From Pseudomonas citrullilanati (GTDB lineage: Bacteria > Pseudomonadota > Gammaproteobacteria > Pseudomonadales > Pseudomonadaceae), in contig NZ_JAUQOP010000030.1 of the NCBI RefSeq assembly GCF_030580855.1, forward strand, positions 1 to 64,000: a stretch of DNA of 64,000 nt, in the 5' to 3' direction. Of this stretch, positions 6,738 through 14,691 are shown piece after piece. The notes below the pieces were generated by a model. The model saw only the letters and a program-made list of their open reading frames with translations. It ran no database searches and was not told where the DNA came from. Numbering within the stretch: the stretch's first letter is position 1; each line of letters begins with the position of its first letter. The position numbers were made by a program, and so were the translations under genes.

Positions 6738-8681
6738 ATGGCCGACTACTACACCCTGCTCACCGATGCGGGGATTGCCTACGAAACCGCCTGCAAGGCG
6801 GCGGGCGTACCGATCAGACTGTCGCAGATTTCCGTCGGCGACGGCGGCGGCGCGGTCTACAACCCGGCAGCCACCGCCACGGCGCTCAAGCGCGAAGTGT
6901 GGCGCGGGCCGCTCAATGCGTTGTTCCAGGATGAAAAGAACCCGAGCTGGTTGCTGGCCGAAGTCACCATTCCGTCCGACGTGGGTGGCTGGTACGTACG
7001 TGAAGCCGGGATCTGGACCGACACCGGTATCCTCTATGCGATCGTCAAGTATCCGGAGTCGTTCAAGCCGGTGCTGGCGACCTCCGGTTCCGGAAAAGAG
7101 TTTTATATCCGCTCGATTTTCGAGACCAGCAATGCCGAGCTGGTGACGTTGCTGATCGACGATACGGTGGTCAAGGCGACCCGTGCCTGGGTAGCGAGTT
7201 ATGTCGCCGATGAGCTCGCCAAACTCGACGCGAAGCAATCGGTGCGAGCGGCAACGACGGCCAACATTGTCCTGAGCGGCGCCCAGGCGATCGATGGCGT
7301 TGCGGTGATTGCCGGGAACCGGGTCCTGGTCAAGTCGCAGGCCTTGGCGAAGGACAACGGCATCTATGTGGTGGCGAACGGCGCCTGGGCTCGGGCAAAG
7401 GATGCCGATGCGAGTGCCGAGGTGACGTCGGGCTTGATCGTCTCGGTGGAGGAGGGCACGACGCTCGCCAACACGATCTGGCAGTTGGTGACCGATGGGG
7501 CGATCGTGCTGGGCACTACTGCGCTGGCGTTCCAGAACATCACCCAAGGGTTTGCGCCGCTCAATTCGCCGGTGTTGGTCAACCCGACGGCCAATACGCC
7601 GCCACTGTTCGACAATACCAAGTCGATCGCGACGACTGAGTATGTGATGCGTGCCAGCGGCAACTATCGCGGCTTTACAAGTTTGACCACGACCACCACC
7701 TTGACGGCTTCGGCTGTTGGCACGCTGGTTACAACTATTGGGGCTTTCACCATCACGTTGCCGGCGGTCAATGCCCTGCCGGCAGGGGGCGCTATTCACT
7801 TCCGGAATATCGGCAGCGGCGTTGTCACCGTCGTATGTGCTGGGGCTGACAACATCAACTCGGGTGCGGGCCAGATTACGAGTATTGATCTGCAGGTGGG
7901 CGCGACCCTGGAGTTGACCGGGAACGGTGCCAGTGCCTGGTGGGCCGCCGGGACTGCGCAGTTGCAATACTCCAGGGTGTTCGGTGCTACTGCGGCGCAA
8001 TTCGAAAGCAGCAAGTTGTTGGCTACCACCGAGTTTGTGAAGCGAATGGGCGTCGAGTGGTCGGGCTTCACCTCGGTGAACGCCAGCACGGTGCTGGGAA
8101 GTTCAAGCGCTGGCAGTATCGTCAGTGCGTCATCTGCGACGGCGATCAACGTTACCCTGCCGCTCACCGTGCCAGTAGGGCCAGGAGCCATGATCATGGT
8201 TCTGAGTGGTGGGACAGGTGCCGTCACGCTGCTGGCTTCGAATGGAGAGCAGATTACTAATTCGAGCGGAGGCGCGATAACACCTGTTTTGGGGCAGGGT
8301 GATTTCGCGATGTTGACCAGACTGAGCGGCGAATGGCGATTGGTTGGCGGTACCGTTGCGTTGAAGTTTTCCAATGTATTCGCAGCAACTGTTGGAAATA
8401 CTGCCAATCAGGTATTGCCAAGCGGCTGGATACTCAAAATCGGACACGCGTCCACGGATGTTGCGACAGGAACAGTGCCGGTAACGTTTCCCGTGGCATT
8501 TCCCACTGCTTGCATGTATGTGGGGGCGATTTATGCCGGGGCTAGCTCAGCGACGAATTCATCTGTTTGTCAATCCGGCATACCGACCCGAACAGGTTTT
8601 ACGGGCTATATCACTAATGTGGCTGGCAATAACGCAGCTGTCACTGTGGGTGGTTACAACTGGCTAGCCATTGGCTACTGA
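6738..8681 (+). CDS. Tailocin tail fibre (receptor-binding protein)
   Basis: This 647-residue fibre decides which strains are killed. Residues 1-155 are the conserved baseplate-attachment domain (DUF3751 type: SVGDGGGAVYNPAATATALKRE and the GGWYVREAGIWTDTG block). Residues 167-268 form a widespread phage adhesin module (RAATTANIVLSG, NGIYVVANGAWARAKDADASAE). Residues 285-413 and 416-548 are two diverged copies of one repeat. The end (about 562-647, finishing WLAIGY) resembles the gp53-like C-terminal receptor-binding domain. Base composition drifts toward A+T from about 8270, consistent with exchange of the receptor-binding tip. Confidence 0.9.
   Translation: MADYYTLLTDAGIAYETACKAAGVPIRLSQISVGDGGGAVYNPAATATALKREVWRGPLNALFQDEKNPSWLLAEVTIPSDVGGWYVREAGIWTDTGILYAIVKYPESFKPVLATSGSGKEFYIRSIFETSNAELVTLLIDDTVVKATRAWVASYVADELAKLDAKQSVRAATTANIVLSGAQAIDGVAVIAGNRVLVKSQALAKDNGIYVVANGAWARAKDADASAEVTSGLIVSVEEGTTLANTIWQLVTDGAIVLGTTALAFQNITQGFAPLNSPVLVNPTANTPPLFDNTKSIATTEYVMRASGNYRGFTSLTTTTTLTASAVGTLVTTIGAFTITLPAVNALPAGGAIHFRNIGSGVVTVVCAGADNINSGAGQITSIDLQVGATLELTGNGASAWWAAGTAQLQYSRVFGATAAQFESSKLLATTEFVKRMGVEWSGFTSVNASTVLGSSSAGSIVSASSATAINVTLPLTVPVGPGAMIMVLSGGTGAVTLLASNGEQITNSSGGAITPVLGQGDFAMLTRLSGEWRLVGGTVALKFSNVFAATVGNTANQVLPSGWILKIGHASTDVATGTVPVTFPVAFPTACMYVGAIYAGASSATNSSVCQSGIPTRTGFTGYITNVAGNNAAVTVGGYNWLAIGY
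7590..8381 (+). repeat. Two internal repeats in the tail fibre
   Basis: Residues 285-413 and 416-548 share the order: FDNTKSIATTEYV versus FESSKLLATTEFV, then a GFTS turn, a Thr/Ser-rich strand (LTASAVGTLV versus LGSSSAGSIV), ITLPAVNALPAGGAI versus VTLPLTVPVGPGAMI, and a final SRVF versus SNVF. Each copy is about 130 residues and probably adds one shaft segment. Confidence 0.75.
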
Positions 8682-8688
8682 GGGGACT

Positions 8689-9108
8689 ATGTACGCAAAA
8701 TGGATTGAAGAAGATGGTCGATTTGCCTTTGAGTTAACGGATAACGGGGGCGTTGAGATATCTGATGAAGATCATGCGGCGCTCTTTGAGTCGCGACTGG
8801 ATGGAAAAGTCATCGGTAAGGGGCCTGATGGTCGTCCGCAATTGCAAGTCCCGCCGTTGCCGACGTTCGTTGATCTATCGCGCATTGAGCGTGTATGGCG
8901 GGACAGACAGCTCTTGCTTACGGATGGGATGGTAACGCGCCACCGAGATGAGCAGGAAGAAGGGACCGACACCACGCTTTTGGCTGAGCAATATACCGAG
9001 CTGCAAGCATATCGCCGGGCTCTACGTCACTGGCCTGAGGTCGGGGATTTTCCGAAGAGTGAATATCGTCCGCTTGCGCCGTCCTGGCTAACTGAGCAAC
9101 CCCAATAA
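8689..9108 (+). CDS. Tail fibre assembly chaperone
   Basis: This 139-residue protein follows the fibre gene by seven bases, the usual place of the dedicated folding chaperone. The C-terminal half holds the typical WRDRQLLLTDGMVTRHRDE motif and the helical YTELQAYRRALRHWPEV segment of the XkdW-like/fibre-assembly families. ATG 8689 is chosen over an in-frame ATG at 8671 inside the fibre gene. A+T content is higher than in neighbouring structural genes, matching the fibre tip, so the two were probably exchanged together. Tandem terminators follow. Confidence 0.8.
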   Translation: MYAKWIEEDGRFAFELTDNGGVEISDEDHAALFESRLDGKVIGKGPDGRPQLQVPPLPTFVDLSRIERVWRDRQLLLTDGMVTRHRDEQEEGTDTTLLAEQYTELQAYRRALRHWPEVGDFPKSEYRPLAPSWLTEQPQ

Positions 9109-9133
9109 ACGCCCCGCACCGTCGGGGCGTTTT
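9108..9133 (+). terminator. Terminator after the fibre chaperone
   Basis: AACGCCCCG (9108-9116) pairs with CGGGGCGTT (9123-9131), followed by T residues. It would reduce transcription into the sheath genes unless read through. Confidence 0.75.
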
Positions 9134-9153
9134 CTTATCCGTCCAAAACCTCG

Positions 9154-9178
9154 AAGCCCCTTTCCCAAGGGGCTTTTT
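9154..9178 (+). terminator. Second tandem terminator-like hairpin
   Basis: AAGCCCCTT (9154-9162) is perfectly complementary to AAGGGGCTT (9167-9175) around TCCC, followed by T. It sits 20 bases beyond the first hairpin and just upstream of the next ribosome-binding site. No separate promoter is obvious before 9198. Confidence 0.7.
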
Positions 9179-9197
9179 CATACCTGGAGAACCCCAA

Positions 9198-9407
9198 ATG
9201 GCACTACGCCAAACCTACACCGTACTCGTTCCATTCCCCATCGGCGCAGGTCACTGGTCGAGCGTCGGCCAGGAGCTCGACCTGCTCGATGTGGAAGCCA
9301 GTGCGCTGCGCAGCGCCGGTCGCCTGGCGCTGAAAAACACCGAGGCCGCCGATGTGGCCTCCACCTCCCAACCGGCCAAGAAGGCCGCCACCAAGAAGGC
9401 TGAATAA
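9198..9407 (+). CDS. Small conserved tailocin protein
   Basis: This 69-residue protein has a compact N-terminal half (YTVLVPFPIGAGHWSSVGQELDLLD) and a Lys/Ala-rich tail (PAKKAATKKAE). It lies one base upstream of the sheath gene, with a plausible GGAG site. Small proteins of this size precede the sheath gene in several Mu-like and P2-like tails, but I cannot assign the family with confidence. A role in sheath expression or assembly is inferred from position only. Confidence 0.6.
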   Translation: MALRQTYTVLVPFPIGAGHWSSVGQELDLLDVEASALRSAGRLALKNTEAADVASTSQPAKKAATKKAE

Positions 9408-9409
9408 CC

Positions 9410-10576
9410 ATGGCTGAGGTTTTGAACTTCGAGCACAACGGCATTACCGTCAATGCCTCCGAATCCCCCGAGGCCATGGGTGGCCTTGGTGACAACGTCA
9501 TCGGCCTGGTCGGCACCGCGCCGAAGGCCGATCCGCTGATTCCGCGCAATGCCCCGTTCCGCATCAACAGCTTCACCACCCAGGCCTTGCTCGACCCGAC
9601 CGGTACCGAGGCGGGCACGCTGTATCACGCGGTGTTCCAGATCCTCAAAGTGGTCAAGGTGCCGGTCTACGTGGTCATCGTCGAAGAGGGCGCGACCCCG
9701 GCCGACACCCAGAACAACGTGATCGGCGGCGTCGAGGCGCAGACCGGTCGCAAGCTGGGGCTGGCGGCGTTGAGTGGGGTCGCCGAGGACCTGACCATCA
9801 TCGGTGCGCCGGGCTTTACCGGCACCAAGGCCGTCGCCAGCGAGTTCGCCTCGTTCGGCAAGCGCATCAAGGCCCGTGTGGTGCTCGACGGCAAGGACGC
9901 CTCGGTCGCCGACCAGGTGACCTACAGCCAGGAGCTGGGCGGCGCGGACCTGGGCTTCGACCGTTGCCTGGTGGTGCACAACATGCCGGCGGTGTATTCC
10001 AAGGCCGCCAAGAAGAACGTCTTCCTGGCCCCGTCGAGCCTGGCCATCGCCGCGCTCGCCAAGGTCAAGCAATGGGAAAGCCCGGGCAACCAGGTGACCT
10101 ACGCCGAAGACGTTTCGCGCACCGTGGAATACAACATCCTCGACACCTCCACCGAGGGCGACCTGCTCAACCGCTACGGCGTCAGCTACTACGCCCGGAC
10201 CATCCTCGGCGGCTTCTCGTTGCTGGGTAACCGCTCCATCACCGGCAAGTTCATCAGCTACGTCGGCCTGGAAGACGCCATCAGCCGCAAGCTGGTCAAG
10301 GCCGGCCAGAAAGCCATGGCCAAGAACCTGACCAAGTCGTTCATGGACCAGGAGGTCAAGCGCATCAACGACTGGCTGCAAACCCTGGTCGCCGACGAAA
10401 CCATCCCGGGCGGCAGCGTGTACCTGCACCCCGAATTGAACAGTGTCGAGAAGTACAAGAACGGCACCTGGTACGTGGTCATCGACTACGGCCGCTACGC
10501 GCCGAACGAACACATGATTTATCAACTCAATGCCCGCGATGAAATCATCGAGCAGTTCCTGGAGGACGTTCTCTAA
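9410..10576 (+). CDS. gpFI: Contractile tail sheath protein
   Basis: This 388-residue protein is the P2 gpFI-like sheath; its presence makes the particle R-type. Landmarks are the N-terminal NGITVNASESPEAMGGLGDNVIGLVGTAP block, the central GAPGFTG and the C-terminal domain from about residue 290 (MAKNLTKSFMDQEVKRINDWLQTLV) that forms the interlocked mesh. Length and ending are as expected for a complete sheath. The last base overlaps the first base of the tube gene. Confidence 0.95.
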   Translation: MAEVLNFEHNGITVNASESPEAMGGLGDNVIGLVGTAPKADPLIPRNAPFRINSFTTQALLDPTGTEAGTLYHAVFQILKVVKVPVYVVIVEEGATPADTQNNVIGGVEAQTGRKLGLAALSGVAEDLTIIGAPGFTGTKAVASEFASFGKRIKARVVLDGKDASVADQVTYSQELGGADLGFDRCLVVHNMPAVYSKAAKKNVFLAPSSLAIAALAKVKQWESPGNQVTYAEDVSRTVEYNILDTSTEGDLLNRYGVSYYARTILGGFSLLGNRSITGKFISYVGLEDAISRKLVKAGQKAMAKNLTKSFMDQEVKRINDWLQTLVADETIPGGSVYLHPELNSVEKYKNGTWYVVIDYGRYAPNEHMIYQLNARDEIIEQFLEDVL

Positions 10577-11082
10577 TGTTTACCAACCGCGTAAGACAGG
10601 CCATCGCGGCCACCCTGCAAGGCCTGCCGTTGTCGGCGACGGTGGAGGAGTTCACCCCGCCGAAGATCGAGTTCGAGATGGAGGCCATGACCGGCGGGCG
10701 TTTCATCGCCGAGGAAATGGCCAAGAGCGGCAAGGCGCTGACCGCCAAGTTGAAACTGCAAGGCGTTGGCCCGGAAATCATGCTGGCGCTGGGCGTGAGC
10801 GTGGGTGACGACATCCTGCTGAACGTGCGCGAAGCGGGTCAGGATCAGGATGGCAACACCTGGTTCACCTATCACACGGTGGGCGGCAAGCTGAAATCCC
10901 TCGAGGAAACCCCCCTGAAGATGAACGAGAAGCCCACTACCGTCCTCGATCTGTCCTGCCGCACCTACAACCGCCTGGAGAACGGCATCCCGGTGATCGA
11001 CATCGACGTGCGCACCCAGAAGTTCGTGCTCAACGGTGTCGACATCCTCGGCGACGCCCGCCGCGCGGTGTTGCTGCCTTAA
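10576..11082 (+). CDS. gpFII: Tail tube protein
   Basis: This 168-residue protein is the P2 gpFII-like tube that the sheath drives through the target envelope. It has the usual length and the alternating strands KIEFEMEAMTGGRF, LKLQGVGPEIMLALG and ENGIPVIDIDVRTQKFVLNGVD near the C terminus. It starts on the last base of the sheath gene, so stoichiometry is probably set by coupling. A REP doublet follows it. Confidence 0.93.
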   Translation: MFTNRVRQAIAATLQGLPLSATVEEFTPPKIEFEMEAMTGGRFIAEEMAKSGKALTAKLKLQGVGPEIMLALGVSVGDDILLNVREAGQDQDGNTWFTYHTVGGKLKSLEETPLKMNEKPTTVLDLSCRTYNRLENGIPVIDIDVRTQKFVLNGVDILGDARRAVLLP

Positions 11083-11103
11083 GCCGGCTGCCGTCACCCG
11101 CCC

Positions 11104-11192
11104 TGTGGGAGCGAGCCCGCTCGCGATAACGGTGTGTCAGCCACCTCGATGCTGAATGTTCCGCCGTCATCGCGAGCAAGCTCGCTCCCACA
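11104..11192. repeat. REP doublet, family B, inside the tailocin operon
   Basis: TGTGGGAGCGAGCCCGCTCGCG and its inverted copy (CGCGAGCAAGCTCGCTCCCACA) lie in the 142-base gap between tube and gpE. Family B doublets also occur at 25121, 31611, 43731 and 59529. In mRNA this folds into a long hairpin that may protect the upstream message. Confidence 0.85.
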
Positions 11193-11224
11193 GGTTGTCC
11201 AGTATTTACCAAGGAATTGCTTTC

Positions 11225-11791
11225 ATGCCCTGGATGCCTCCAACGCATGCCCTGTTGTCGCCGATCACCGGTGACGACGGGGCGCAGATCGACCAACTGC
11301 AACTCAAGCCGCTGTACTACGCCGCGCAGAAAGAGGCCCTGGCCCGTGCCGGCGATGACGAAGACGATCAATTCTTCGAACTGGCCAGGCTCGCCACCGG
11401 CCTGTCGGTGAAGGAACTCGACCAGCTCAAGCGCCCTGACTACGTGAGCATCGCGCAGTACGTGCACGAGATGTCCACGCGCCCGGCGGCGTATTTCCTG
11501 GACACTGCGCCGGCGGATCCCGACCAGGTGCAACTGCTGCAACCGCTCGCCGTGGCGGGCCGCAACGTGACCTCGCTGACCCTGGAAATGCCGGTGCTCA
11601 GGGCCACCAAGGCGATGAAGAAACTGAAGACGGCCAAGGAACGCGCCGAATTCATCACCGCCCATTGCACCGGCTTGATGCTGCCCGACCTGAACCAACT
11701 GACCGTGCCTGACTGGACCCAGCTTCAGGTGCGCATCGACGATTTTTTAAACAAACCGGCGGACTTCTTTCGGAGCGCGACATCGAAGTGA
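11225..11791 (+). CDS. gpE: Tail assembly chaperone, gpE-like
   Basis: This 188-residue protein lies between tube and tape measure, where contractile tails encode the chaperone pair that coats the tape measure. It is mostly helical (QLKPLYYAAQKEALARAGDDEDDQ, RATKAMKKLKTAKERAEF). ATG 11225 follows AAGGA. Near the 3' end the message carries TTTTTTAAAC (11743-11752), an ideal -1 slippery site, so part of the product should be extended to 11913, as in P2 gpE/E'. Confidence 0.82.
   Translation: MPWMPPTHALLSPITGDDGAQIDQLQLKPLYYAAQKEALARAGDDEDDQFFELARLATGLSVKELDQLKRPDYVSIAQYVHEMSTRPAAYFLDTAPADPDQVQLLQPLAVAGRNVTSLTLEMPVLRATKAMKKLKTAKERAEFITAHCTGLMLPDLNQLTVPDWTQLQVRIDDFLNKPADFFRSATSK
11743..11752 (+). 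promoter_or_regulatory. Programmed -1 frameshift site
   Basis: In the gpE frame the codons are GAT TTT TTA AAC. Two overlapping heptamers fit X-XXY-YYZ: TTTTTTA (11743-11749) and TTTAAAC (11746-11752). A -1 slip at either leads into the same open frame that runs to TAG at 11911. Confidence 0.8.
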
Positions 11792-11913
11792 TCCTCGATG
11801 TGGTGCCGCTCATTTACTCGGTAAGTGAGGCGGAAATCCTGGAGTGGGACGCCGGCAAGGCCTTGCGCCGCTACGACATCGCGATCACTCGCCTTGGCGT
11901 GAAACAGGAGTAG
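11749..11913 (+). CDS. gpE' extension made by -1 frameshift
   Basis: This 54-codon frame has no start codon of its own and reads on from the slippery site: KQTGGLLSERDIEVILDV, then VPLIYSVSEAEILEWD, ending LGVKQE before TAG 11911-11913. The fused product would be about 229 residues. Its coding character continues for about 120 bases past the gpE stop (11789-11791) and ends six bases before the tape measure start, exactly filling the gap. By analogy with P2 and lambda, the extended form is the tape-measure chaperone. Confidence 0.78.
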   Translation, partial: KQTGGLLSERDIEVILDVVPLIYSVSEAEILEWDAGKALRRYDIAITRLGVKQE

Positions 11914-11919
11914 AGCAGG

Positions 11920-14094
11920 ATGGCGGACGATAGATATTCGCTCAAATACGCAGCCTTCGATGAGCGTGGGCTGGCGTTCGGTAATAGCAGCGCGGCCACG
12001 GTCGCCTCCGGCGGCGTGTCGGCACAGGGTTCGAGCCAGTCCACCCAAGGCCGGTTGTCCGGCCTCGATCTGGCGTTGGACCGCGTCGGGCTCAAGCTCG
12101 GCCTGCTGACGACGGCCATCGAGGCATTGACCTTGAAGCTGTCGTCGCAACCACTGCTCACCCAGGCGGTGACGGCCGGCGCCAAGGGAGAGCCGGCCGC
12201 CGAGAAAAAAGCCGCCGGCAGTCTCGAGCCGCCGGATCTGCTGAAGCCGGCGATGGCCATGGACTCGGCCCTGGCCGACCTGCGCCAGGCGGGCAAATTC
12301 ACCCCGCGCCAGGGCCAGGAGATGGCCCAAGGGACCCAGCAGATTGCCGCTGCCCCGCTGATTGCGGCCGGGGCGACCAAGGCGGTCGACCTGGTGAAGA
12401 TTGAAACCCTGGCGGCCAAGGGCGGCGTGGGCAGTCAGTTGCCCAATGCTTCGGACCGGCAGTTTGAGCTGCTGCGTTTCGCCAGCGACGCCGGCACTGT
12501 CTCGTCGGCGTTCAGGGTGCCGGCCCTGGAAGTCGCCGAGATGATGCTCGGCTGGCGCACCAATATGGCCCTCAGCGGCATCCAGGCCTTCGACCTGGCG
12601 GATGCCATCAACCAGCTGGGCAAGCTGCCCGGCGGGGCGAAACCGGCCGAGATCGGCGCGGTCCTGCAGCGTGACGAGGCGGCGGCTGCGACGGCGGCCG
12701 GGCTATCCCCCGCGCAAGCTGCGGCATTGACCGCGGCACTGCTCGCCAGTGGCGCGAAAACGAATGAAGCCGGCGTGGCGCTGGGCACCTTCTCCAGCGC
12801 CCTGGGCAAGGGGGACCAGGCTTCCGCCTCCGAGCGAACCGCCTGGAAACAGCTGGCACTGTCGCCGGCGGCGGTGGCGAGCGGCCTGCGGGACAAGGAC
12901 ACGGCATCCGGCACTGTCATGACGGTGTTAGCGGCGTTGAACGCGCAACCGGCCGACCGGCGCTCGGCCCTGGCCGCCACACTCTTCGGCAATGGCGATG
13001 CGGTGGTGTTGCGCATGGCGCAGAAGCTGCCGGATGTGAATGCAGCCTTCGGGCAAGTGAGCGACAAGGCTCAGTACGCCACCTCGGTGCTGGGTAACGA
13101 CGGTTCGGTGAGACAGGATGCCCTGGCGCTGTCGCAAACCCGGCAAGGCCGCTGGAATGCCTTGAGCGCCCGCAGCGATCGCATGCAGGTGGCGGCCGGT
13201 GATGCCTTGGCGCCCACGGCAGACACCTCGATTCAAGGGTTGGGATCGCTGGCGGAGGGCATGAGCGAGCTGGCGGAGTCTTCACCCAAAACCGCTGCTG
13301 CCATTGTGCTGGTTGCCGCCGCGATCAAACCGCTGGCAGGCGCACTACTCAAAGCCATCACCGACGAGCTGGGCAGCCAGGCGGCCAAGCGCATATTGGG
13401 CGGTGTGGCGACTCGGTTACCCGGACGACTGGGCGAAGTCATCTCCGAAGACGTCAGGAAGAATCGCTTGGGAGGCTTGGCGCTCATGGATGCCCCGGCA
13501 AGCGTTGCGAAGGCTGGAGCCGTGAACGGGTCCAGTGCTGCCTTGCGCGGGGTGAGCGCTACCTTGGGCGCATCGGCCCGGCTTGCGCCCGCCGCGGCGG
13601 CGCTGATGGCCATCCCCGATGTGGCCGAAGGGGTGATGACCGGCGACACCCGCAAGACCGGCGCCGGCCTGGGCGCCGCCGGCGGCGGTTGGGCGGGCGC
13701 TTCGGCGGGGGCAACCGCAGGCGCAGCGATCGGCACCTTCTTTGGGCCGGGCATTGGTACGGCCATTGGTGGGGCGCTTGGCGCCATAGTGGGTGGGTTG
13801 GCGGGAAGCTGGCTGGGGAGTGAGTCGGGCGCGTGGCTGGGGGAAAAGCTTGCTTCGCCTGCCGACAAACTTGCCGCTCCAGACCAGGTCAGCAAAGACC
13901 TGACCAGCACCCAGGCAGCTACACAGCAAAACACCATGACCGCCAACATCTACATCAACGGCCAGGACCAGGCCAGCGCCAGCCAGTTGGCCAATCTGGT
14001 CGTGCAACAGATCGCCGGCCAATTCGGCCTGGCATCCACCCCCAACTCACTGGCCATGCGCAGTGACGCGGCCCTGACCGACGGAGGTACGTGA
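11920..14094 (+). CDS. Tape measure protein
   Basis: This 724-residue protein sets tail length and is probably ejected ahead of the tube. It has long Ala-rich helices, few Cys, and a C-terminal hydrophobic Gly/Ala-zipper stretch at about residues 545-650 (AGASAGATAGAAIGTFF, GTAIGGALGAIVGGLAG) suited to membrane insertion. The length fits a medium R-type tail. It starts six bases after the gpE' stop. Its end overlaps the U gene region (TGATG). Confidence 0.88.
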   Translation: MADDRYSLKYAAFDERGLAFGNSSAATVASGGVSAQGSSQSTQGRLSGLDLALDRVGLKLGLLTTAIEALTLKLSSQPLLTQAVTAGAKGEPAAEKKAAGSLEPPDLLKPAMAMDSALADLRQAGKFTPRQGQEMAQGTQQIAAAPLIAAGATKAVDLVKIETLAAKGGVGSQLPNASDRQFELLRFASDAGTVSSAFRVPALEVAEMMLGWRTNMALSGIQAFDLADAINQLGKLPGGAKPAEIGAVLQRDEAAAATAAGLSPAQAAALTAALLASGAKTNEAGVALGTFSSALGKGDQASASERTAWKQLALSPAAVASGLRDKDTASGTVMTVLAALNAQPADRRSALAATLFGNGDAVVLRMAQKLPDVNAAFGQVSDKAQYATSVLGNDGSVRQDALALSQTRQGRWNALSARSDRMQVAAGDALAPTADTSIQGLGSLAEGMSELAESSPKTAAAIVLVAAAIKPLAGALLKAITDELGSQAAKRILGGVATRLPGRLGEVISEDVRKNRLGGLALMDAPASVAKAGAVNGSSAALRGVSATLGASARLAPAAAALMAIPDVAEGVMTGDTRKTGAGLGAAGGGWAGASAGATAGAAIGTFFGPGIGTAIGGALGAIVGGLAGSWLGSESGAWLGEKLASPADKLAAPDQVSKDLTSTQAATQQNTMTANIYINGQDQASASQLANLVVQQIAGQFGLASTPNSLAMRSDAALTDGGT

Positions 14095-14477
14095 TGCGCC
14101 AGCAAATGGCACTGGGCAGTTTCGTTTTCGGCCTGTCGAGGAGTTTCGCCTACCACAGCCTGGTGCGCAGCTCGGACGGCGGCTGGAAGAGCATCGACAT
14201 CCTCACCAGCAAACCCAAGTCGAGCCAGGTTGGCCAGGGCCTGCAAGGCCTGACCATCACGGGCAAGTCGATGTACGCCACGGCGATGGATCGCCTCGAT
14301 GAGCTGCGCGCCTTGCAGGCATTGCGCGTTCCGTTGCCTCTGGTGGATGGCATCGGCCGCAACTGGGGGCTGTGGCAGATCAACAAGATCACCGAGACCC
14401 AGACCGAGATCATTGATGACGGCACCGCGATGGTGGTCGGCTGGGTCGTTGAATTGATGGAGTTCGCCAATGCGTAG
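14094..14477 (+). CDS. gpU: Tail protein U
   Basis: This 127-residue protein is P2 gpU-like. The opening MALGSFVFGLSRSFAYHSL and the GGWKSIDILTSKPKSSQVG block are typical, and the C-terminal part has the IDDGTAMVVGWVVELMEFA strand. GTG 14091 is also in frame, but ATG 14094 has the better spacing from GGAGG. It forms a cluster with X and D that joins tape measure, tube and spike in the baseplate hub. Confidence 0.88.
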   Translation: MRQQMALGSFVFGLSRSFAYHSLVRSSDGGWKSIDILTSKPKSSQVGQGLQGLTITGKSMYATAMDRLDELRALQALRVPLPLVDGIGRNWGLWQINKITETQTEIIDDGTAMVVGWVVELMEFANA

Positions 14478-14682
14478 GGTTCGAAGTATCGCCGGTGATT
14501 CGGTGAATCTGTTGCTGTACCGCGAGCTTGAACGGTGTGACGACGCCGTCGAGGAAGCACTCTGGCGGCTCAACCCGGGGCTGGCGGAATGGGGCCCGCT
14601 GTTACCGGCGGGGGTATCGGTTGTCTTGCCGGAAGTGGACCTCAAACCGGTTGCAACCCCGGCGGTTTCGGCTTGGGATTAA
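14470..14682 (+). CDS. gpX: Tail protein X (LysM-like)
   Basis: This 70-residue protein has the P2 gpX pattern: SIAGDSVNLLLYRELERCDDAVEEALWRLNPGLAEWGPLLPAGVSVVLP, a LysM-like fold found at the baseplate hub. The start overlaps the end of U by eight bases. The family length is about 70, so it is complete. Confidence 0.9.
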   Translation: MRRVRSIAGDSVNLLLYRELERCDDAVEEALWRLNPGLAEWGPLLPAGVSVVLPEVDLKPVATPAVSAWD

Positions 14683-14691
14683 GGAGGCGAC

